64,000 nt of DNA from Lepas anatifera. Taxonomy: Eukaryota > Arthropoda > Thecostraca > Lepadidae. Shown one piece after another: positions 57,567 to 64,000 of the stretch. The notes beneath the pieces are model-generated. The model worked only from the letters and a program-made list of their open reading frames with translations, was not told the DNA's origin and ran no database searches. Location: positions 1 to 64,000 of the forward strand of contig JAOTON010000770.1 in assembly GCA_034440635.1 (NCBI GenBank), written 5' to 3'. A program made the position numbers and the translations under genes. The stretch's first letter is position 1, and each line of letters starts with the position of its first letter.

Positions 57567-58039
57567 GTAGGTGTTGTTACTGCCGATATCCTCCTGACGC
57601 ACTCTTTAGCCTTACCCTCTCTTTGTTAGCTGCACTGCAGTCACTCTGGTATCCAATCCCTTCGTTTATTAGCCATCATTTTCATACCACAACCCCCGGA
57701 GCTCTGTGTGTGCCGGGCCGCGGAGTCAGCGGCGCCACCCGCTGTACAGCCGGACCTGGCACGCGGTTCTTGACCGCAGCACCGGTGTCGGGCGAGCTGA
57801 AACCCGGTCACCACCTTCCCTGACTCTGATGGCAGCCCTCTCGTCATTCACGTTTACGCGGCCAGTGAGCCCCCTGGTGATGCTTCAGTTTATATACATC
57901 AAACACTGTGCCCCGCGACCGAGCTGTCAGGGGTGACCGAGCAGAGGTCCGCGACTGGTGCGGCACCAACGCCCCGGTCAGCTGTGGATATTGACATCTA
58001 CCAAGGAAGCCACCAGGCTACCGATCATCGGCACTCGAG
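57567..58039. other. No supported feature
   Basis: GC-mixed sequence with short frames only. Possibly the intron following the candidate exon at 57519. Confidence 0.4.
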
Positions 58040-58570
58040 TAGCCTACATGCAATGGAAGTTAAGCTCACAGGTCAATAGTTTCCAGGGTCCTGTTTCGCT
58101 TCCCTTTTGAAAATGGAAACCACCCAACTTTGCTTCAACTGGCGTGGAAGGACACCCTCTTCAACGGATCTACGGTACAATGTAGCCAGAGGATACGCAA
58201 ACTGATCTGCTGCACATCGCAGAATGCTTGGGTGGAGGTTATCCAGACCTGGTGCACCAGAAGCTTTTAGCTCGTGAAGTTTCTGTCTTACGATCTGTGG
58301 GGTGATAACAATGTCGCAAAGGCTTTCTGCTTTACAGCGCTGCTGAAAAATAGGCATATCGTTCATCTTGTCACAGGTAAACATCGAATTCATGAGAATG
58401 TTAGCCTTCCTTGGGTCATTATGCTGAAGGACACCAAGGTCAATGCATAGGCCCTGGACTTCGTCTTTACCCTAGAGTTGAAGTGGCGTCAAAATGGCTT
58501 GTCAGTGTCCTTCAGACAACTTATCCCTCGCAACTTGGCATCTCTAGTGTTGACAAGTAGTCAAACAGAG
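58040..58570 (-). pseudogene. Non-LTR retrotransposon fragment (start of reverse transcriptase), with a stop
   Basis: The minus-strand frame 58393-58073 contains KLHELKASGAPGLDNLHP, then ILRCAADQFAYPLATLYRRS, EGVLPRQLKQSW and a degenerate SIFKREAKQDPGNY. This is the standard pre-palm segment of LINE reverse transcriptases. It then meets TGA where an Arg codon is expected, and the frame continues beyond with PVSLTS. Upstream frames continue the element toward 58.57 kb. It is a dead fragment and comes from a different RT region than the 6.6-7.8 kb copy. Confidence 0.85.
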
Positions 58571-58829
58571 TTCCTTATTCAGTTCAGTGTATCTAGCAAA
58601 ATTCAATCTGCTTCGATTTCGCTCTGCAAGTGTTTGTAAGGAGGCCATGCTTGATTTTTCTTGGTTTTCAGCCTCATTGCTGCTTGAATCATGCATATAT
58701 TTCGACTTGTTCTTACTTTGTAAGCAAGTACACATACTTGTATGGATCTATCAACGACCCTGAGTAGATATACATGTGCCTGGTCAAGTTTGAGTCCCTG
58801 AAAATTACTCCAATCAAAGGAGCCTAACA

Positions 58830-59325
58830 TGCTGTCCAACCAAGATATATTTCAATTCAGGCAAAACAGACAGGGGATAAAAAGAACCACAGAACAAAAA
58901 TAAGAATATGGAAAACATTTAACATAAGATAAAAGCCAAATAGGCCTAGAGACACAAATAAAACGCCGGTACAAAAACAAACAGAATAAGCTTCTAATAC
59001 TGAAAGCATGCAGATCTAAATTGAAATTTAATCTCACGTTTAAATCTTACATATGCAGCAATATAAAAAAATATAGTCACTCCGTCTTACGATTTGCTGC
59101 CCAACCAAGATAGATTTCAATTCAGGCAAAACAGACGGGGGAAAAAACAACAGAACAAAAATAAAAATATGGAAAACATTTACATAAGATAAAAGCCAAA
59201 TAGGCCTAGAGACACAAATAAAACGCCAGTACAAAAAATAAACAGAATAAGCTTCTAATACTGAAAGCATGCAGATCTAAATTGTAGTTTAATATCACAT
59301 ATAAATCTTACATATGCAGCAATAT
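58830..59325. repeat. Direct tandem duplication, unit about 265 bp
   Basis: Two adjacent copies, starting near GCTGTCCAACCAAGATA (about 58831) and GCTGCCCAACCAAGATA (about 59096), are about 95% alike by eye. They share GGCCTAGAGACACAAATAAA and GCATGCAGATCTAAATTG. They are A-rich and non-coding, and this may be two copies of a LINE 3' region or a simple segmental duplication. Confidence 0.9.
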
Positions 59326-60279
59326 GACAAAAACAAAAAATAGAAACGAAACATTGCCAAGCAAAGGTCTATGATCAGGCAAAACCAGTAGCAGGAAATG
59401 CTTTCTTTGATTCGTGTTCTAACAGCTTCTATCATTTTAAGCAAATCAAAGGTCAAAATATCCTACCCTAATAACAATATCTGCTACTGATATGCAGAAT
59501 TAATCAAGCATTGGTCTTCATTGGTCCACATCCCACGACACCATTCCAGATACTGACTAACTGCTTGCAACCATACCACCGTCGCGGCGCAGTTAGTTAA
59601 AGCGCCTCGGTCCACCTTTGCTTGGCCTCTGTATTTGGCCAATAACAGCATTGGTATTAGAGGTGGGACTTTTTGGTCCCAGCACCAGGACCCAATCTGG
59701 TCCCAGCAGGACTAAAGCTGGGACCAAACACTAAATGCTTGAACTATGCAAGGACCAGAAACAAGCAAGATCCAGAAAAATTCACTGTAATGGGGCGTTC
59801 TAGGACAAACCAACCAGGCACCACCTAGATTGTACATAGCATAGTCTTGGATTTCGTTCCAACTTCGTCCACAGGGTTATCAGTGGCGTAGAATTCAGAT
59901 TTGAGAATATTTCTTTTCTCAAAATACGGGTTTTGGAGTTACAGCTAGCTGAAAATCGTGAAAATCAGCGTTTTTGGCAAATCATGGTGGCATACAATCG
60001 TCATTTTCTGTATAGTGCTTCGTTATCGATGCTCATTTAAAACATGATTGCGTTTAACATTCTATTGTCCAACTTCAAGAATTTAGTTTTCCAAAAATAA
60101 TTATTCCTAACATTTTGAAAATTTGTATTTTATTTTTAAAACCATGTTTTCTAAGTGTGGTCAGTGATTCATCTTAAAATAAGCTACAGAAAAATGATGC
60201 CTTGTACCTGTGCTTTTAATAACAGCAATTAGATTTTGTATTCTTGAATTTATTGATGTGTAATCAACTAAAGAGTGAC
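59326..60279. other. No supported gene
   Basis: Contains a GGTCCCAGC/GCTGGGACC inverted pair (about 59675-59725) and a tRNA-A-box-like GGCGCAGTTAGTTAAAGCGC (about 59588-59607) that could be the head of a SINE, but no B box was found. The rest is AT-rich. Confidence 0.4.
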
Positions 60280-60400
60280 GCCATGCGCGCGAAAATCGGC
60301 CGCCCGGGGCGCCCCGCCGTTAGCTGACTGGCACATCGGCCAACCGACGACACGCACGCGTGTGGTGCTCAGCGGAGACTATGGGTTAGAAGTTTGTTGC
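60280..60400 (+). promoter_or_regulatory. CpG-rich patch before a candidate first exon
   Basis: A short patch with GCGCGC, CGGCCGCCCGGGGCGCCCCG and ACGCACGCGTGTG stands out from AT-rich surroundings and lies directly upstream of the ATG at 60410. It looks like a small promoter. Confidence 0.4.
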
Positions 60401-60409
60401 TAAGGAAAC

Positions 60410-61330
60410 ATGCATCTGCATAAGCACATGGAATTGTGGAATTTGTTTAAGGTGAGGGCGTGCCGTTGACAAAAAAATTATAGACAATATTTTTCTTTCC
60501 TCTTTTTTTCGGCTTCAATAAGGTTTCCTTACGAGTAAGGAACGTAAACAACATATGTTATAAAGTATGTGCTTTGAAGCAGGATGGAATAAATATTATT
60601 CAGGTCCTGGGTGGAAGCGAATTCATAGCTAAAGGTGTGTGTTATGGCAGTGGTGTACTATATTTAGTGACATTTGGCTTGGTTCACCAGCAGAGGAGGC
60701 AGAAAGGCCGAATCAATGTTCCAACAGACAGTTTTTATTTCGATTCACATGAAAGTGACCTATTTTGGTTCACAGATTGGAAGGACGTTCCCCCTTGACG
60801 TTTACTACTTCAGTTCTGGAATAAAATACCAAACTCCAAGCACATCCTATTATGTTTTGAAAACGGCAATAAGAAACTGAAAGCACAAAACAAAGAAAAA
60901 ACCTTCAAAGTATTCAAAGGATCAGTGCAACCAAAAGCCAATCTGTTCTGACGGTAGTCCCCGTCCAGCAGCGGCAATACATGGGAAACATGGACTTCGG
61001 CTGAAACTGTTGGAGCGCTCAGTGAGTCAGTCGATGGTGATTGTCTCCGCAATGAGCAGCTCTTCAGTAGGTAACTGCCCCCCGGGTGCTGTCTGGTTCT
61101 TCTTGAGCAATTGTGACATTTTTCGAATGTAAATTTACTGTCTTGTAAGCAGGCGTCTTTTGCAGAGAACGCTCAACGGGGTCAGCACCAGAGGTTCTAT
61201 TTTTGATCCCGACGTGCCGGAGCCGGGACCGGATGCTGGGCCCAGCCTGGACTTTGCCGTGATCAACTGGGTCTATACCGGGATCGTGCCGGGAGCTCTG
61301 AGGATTGGAGAGCGTAACAGTCTCAACTAG
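60410..61330 (+). CDS. Candidate two-exon small gene (68 aa predicted), unrecognised
   Basis: The terminal exon 61166-61330 is the stronger part. It follows TCTTTTGCAG, reads 54 codons from RTLNGVSTRG through DFAVINWVYTGIVPGALRIG to NSLN and TAG, and is followed 80 bp later by AATAAA. The composition (PDVPEPGPDAGPS, then a hydrophobic stretch) looks like real protein. The first exon 60410-60451 (MHLHKHMELWNLFK, donor AAG|GTGAGG, phase 0) is the nearest compatible start and lies beside a CpG-rich patch. The exon at 57519 is an alternative. The hydrophobic segment INWVYTGIVPGAL is short for a membrane span. I do not recognise the family. Confidence 0.4.
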
Positions 61331-61411
61331 GGCCTGTGTTCCTTGGGGCCATATCTGATTGAGATTAGTTCATTTTTAACTTATTAAGTTAGTTCCCCTT
61401 AGCATTTGACG

Positions 61412-61417
61412 AATAAA
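61412..61417 (+). terminator. Poly(A) signal AATAAA
   Basis: AATAAA lies 82 bp downstream of the TAG of the exon at 61166-61330, at the distance expected for a short 3'UTR. Confidence 0.5.
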
Positions 61418-61471
61418 TAACATAATATGGTTAACTATGCACCCAAAAAATTGTCTTACTTAAACCTATAT

Positions 61472-61690
61472 GGGGCTGTTCATAAATTACGTCACGGTGG
61501 GGGGGGTGTCGGGCCGAAAAGTGACATACCATGGCCAGGGCTGGAGATCTCTTCTCGATCCAGTAGAGGTAGGGGGTACAATTTTTTTGTTTCAGATCCT
61601 GGTCGTACTGTATTTTTTGGATGTAATATGACCTAATGAGGAAATAAAAATGCAGAAAAAATATATGTACAAAACCCATCAGCACCACTC
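61472..61690. mobile_element. Possible transposon end, GGGGCTGTTCATAAATTACG motif
   Basis: GGGGCTGTTCATAAATTACG followed by TCAC and a G run is a pattern I associate with ends of DNA elements repeated in arthropod genomes. No inverted partner was found in the window, so only one end, or a fragment, is present. Confidence 0.35.
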
Positions 61691-62145
61691 AATTTAATTA
61701 ATTAGCTTAATGAGCCGCAATAGAGTTGCTATATCTCCCGAGCAAGGCCAGTTAGGGCTAATTTGAAGCTACCTATCCCCACTAAGTTGACAATAAGGAT
61801 TCCATATAAATTGTTTTCAATGAGATAATTACCTAATTTTACCTAATTAAATTAATTATGCTAATTAGCTGCAATAGAGTTGCTTTGGCCCCCGAGCAAA
61901 GCCAGTTACGGCTAATGTGAAGTAACCTTCCCCACTAACTTGACTATAATGATTTCAAATAAAAATGTTCAGTTATATGATTGCCTAAGTTCTCCTAATT
62001 AAACTAATTATGTTAATCAGTTGCCATATAATAGGTATGTCTCCCAAACTAAGCCAGTTATGGCTAGTTGAGAGCTAGCTCCCCAAGGTCACTATAAGGA
62101 TCTGGAATAATATATTTTCAGTTGGATGATTGCCTCTAGGCAATG
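61690..62145. repeat. Three degenerate tandem copies of a unit of about 165 bp
   Basis: Each copy contains CTAATTA..(T/G)CAATAGAGTTGC-like, CC(C/G)AGCAA.GCCAGTTA.GGCTA, a CCCCACTAA.TTGAC stretch, and TAATTACCTAA/GATTGCC. Similarity decreases toward the right. No coding. Confidence 0.85.
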
Positions 62146-62339
62146 TCAGAAATATTTGGAGTTTTTATTTGTGCCCTAATAAACCCTTGTAAAGCTGTTT
62201 GAACATGACAATGTGATGTATATCCAACCAAGCTCACCATGATGCACCCAATCCATCTGCCCCTTGTCACCGACCTTCACTAGACCTGCCACTAGGGGCA
62301 TATTCCCGACAGGTTCATTAGCACTTCTGACACGCACGA

Positions 62340-63742
62340 TTCCGACACATTCCGACACGCACGACAAGAGCGCAGCGTCGACCTCACTCGCCGACGAATT
62401 CGACCTGCTCTGCGAGTCGGAAGGCGTGGTGAAACGCATGGTGCTGTACCCACGAGTGGCGCTTCACGAAGCCCGGTTACGCGTTTGCGTCTCTGGTGCA
62501 CGCTATGCGGCTGCTGCGCAGATTGATTGCAGAGACTGGTCGCAAGAACATCTTGGTGAAAGCGTGCAATCTTTACCTGGAGTGTGAGGTCTTCGAGACT
62601 GAGGTGAGCGTGCTGGTATACTTCACCCAGATGGTGACGTTTCCCCTTCTTCACTGCATCGATCAGTGCTCACAGTTCCAGCTGCTCAATCTCCTGCCGC
62701 ACCTGTACAATGACCTGGCCCGAGGTAGGATGGACACACTGCAGCAGTGGCGCGTCATGTACCGCCACGTGCCGGTGGAACCGCCGTCGAATGTCCTACA
62801 GCAGGAAGCACTCCAGCAGATGTGCGCTGACGGTAGTCGGACTGTAAGGCTGCAATGCGGACGCGAGTACGGCTTCACAGCCGAAGACGAAGCACCGCCG
62901 CGCCCACACAGCTCCACTTGCTGCCAGAGCTGGATTTGGAAAATAAGCCAACACACAACATCGATGCCGAGCGCGACTTAGCAAAGTCAGCCACCTCGCG
63001 GCAGTTGCTAAGTTCCGCAACAAGAAGTTCTCTGAGAAGGGCATCCGAACAGATATGACGCTGTACCAGTCGGAGATCCAAACCGTTGACCGAGTCACTA
63101 TCGCCATCAAGTCGGTTCTCGCCGATCGCGAGTCGTCGTGGGCAGCCCAGCAGCATACGCTCCTGCGCGAGCGATTGCAGTGGAAGTCGGCCACCAGCCA
63201 CCAGCCACCACCAGCGCGACTACATGCGGAGCCTCCTGATGGAATGCAAGCGCTGGGGAGGTTCATGCACAACAGTCGACGAGCTACTAGTGGCTATCCG
63301 GAACAACCCAGACATCGACGAGCGGCTCGTGCGCACTGAGCTCGCTTTCCACCGGCATTCTCGCCCAGCAGATGTCGCAGCAAGACCAGAGCTTTTCAAG
63401 CTCGTGCGAGTATCACATGCTGAGCGATTTAACAATCTGTGCGTGCTGCTAACTGAGGACACAAATGAGGCAAGTGACGCTTGCCGAGGCTCGATTGTGA
63501 GCTTTCTCACAAATGATGAGCTGGCTGTGTGTCTGCGTTCACAGCAGGAGGCTACGGCAGAAGGAGGAGACGGTGACTGTGCAGACGCTGTGACCAGCAC
63601 ACCTGTGCCTGAACTGATGGTGCTGTCGGTCGTAATGTGGGAGGTGGCGGTAGACTGCGTCGCTTGGTTCCTGTGCTACCCAAATGAGGTGCGCGAGGAT
63701 GGGAACATCTTCGTCGAGCACCTCGAACAGGTGAACAAGTAG
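62340..63742 (+). pseudogene. Frameshifted relic of a multi-domain protein, probably transposon-associated
   Basis: Coding-like sequence continues for about 1.4 kb but hops between frames. The segments are DEFDLLCESEGVVKRMV, then (another frame from about 62467) GYAFASLVHAMRLL through HLYNDLARGRMDTLQQW, YRHVPVEPPS and VKLQCGREYGF-like VRLQCGREYGF. The next segments are LPELDLENKPTHNIDAERDLAK, HLAAVAKFRNKKFSEKGIRTDM, and finally YMRSLLMECKRWGGSCT and DERLVRTELAFHRHSRPADV to a TAG at 63740. At least four frameshifts are needed. I have a memory of similar uncharacterised multi-copy proteins in marine invertebrates, but cannot name the family. The conserved blocks are linear, so this is one decayed gene and not an exon series; no GT/AG borders fit the shifts. 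Confidence 0.6.
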
Positions 63743-63891
63743 TCCGACTGACTGTGGCGGCACCCGGTCGTTGAGGACGTTGAAGTCACCCAACCAGGAC
63801 AGTTCTTCTATTGCTCCGTTGAGGGCGAGTGGTCCTACTCTGATCCTCGAGCCACTCGGTTCGCTTTGACGAACTTCCAGTCTGTCGCTAA

Positions 63892-64000
63892 CATTGGCGG
63901 ACGCAGGGGGGCCCATTCCGGCCATGCCCCTCCAAAGCGCTGGAGGGAGGCAAACTATTTCCCCCTAAAGACAGGATATTTTTTTTAGAAAAAGTGGTGT
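63892..64000. mobile_element. Left end of another hAT-like MITE, cut by the window edge
   Basis: CATTGGCGGACGCAGGGGGG is the same terminus as at 851, 1909 and 13464, followed by a GC-rich subterminal part. The other end lies outside the window. Confidence 0.6.

Overview
The window is nuclear DNA of a multicellular animal. Coding sequence is split into short, GC-rich exons with GT/AG introns, and the rest is AT-richer and crowded with DNA-transposon remnants, non-LTR retrotransposon pieces and tandem arrays. The protein sequences read like invertebrate orthologues. An arthropod, perhaps a marine crustacean, is my best guess, but the sequence does not settle it. All gene names come from recognising the translated exons; no search was run.

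Layout: 0-9.9 kb is repeat-dominated, with a GGGGCCCA array, small hAT-like MITEs, a dispersed repeat split by a retroposon, and a truncated LINE with reverse transcriptase on the minus strand. 9.9-20.2 kb holds eight exons of SUCLA2 (+), the ATP-type beta subunit of mitochondrial succinyl-CoA ligase. The transit-peptide exon was not found. 22.0-22.6 kb holds an intronless MKRN2OS-like gene (-). 22.7-30.9 kb has no gene I can support. 31.0-39.4 kb holds a complete seven-exon NCK/Dreadlocks adaptor (+, SH3-SH3-SH3-SH2, 389 aa predicted). 45.1-57.0 kb holds CYRI/FAM49 (-), from the start codon through eight exons; only the short last exon is missing. Between 57.5 and 61.4 kb there are exon-like pieces of one or two unrecognised small genes (+). 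The last 2.5 kb contains a short tandem array, a frameshifted coding relic and the end of another MITE.

NCK and CYRI are converging neighbours and both belong to actin signalling: NCK recruits WASP/WAVE regulators to phosphotyrosine sites, and CYRI binds Rac1 and opposes the WAVE complex. SUCLA2 is a TCA-cycle enzyme and is not functionally linked to them.

The most striking observation is that tandem arrays sit exactly on splice junctions and appear to be made from them. The 5.8 kb, 69-bp-unit array in CYRI intron 2 carries the real 3' splice site and the first 11 nt of exon 3 in essentially every unit, so the true acceptor is the last of about 84 copies. An array in SUCLA2 intron 7 copies the exon 7 donor, one in NCK intron 3 copies the exon 4 acceptor, and CYRI introns 5 and 7 have arrays beside their splice sites. 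A second theme is a family of about 1 kb TTAA-flanked elements dense in AGGTCA half-sites.
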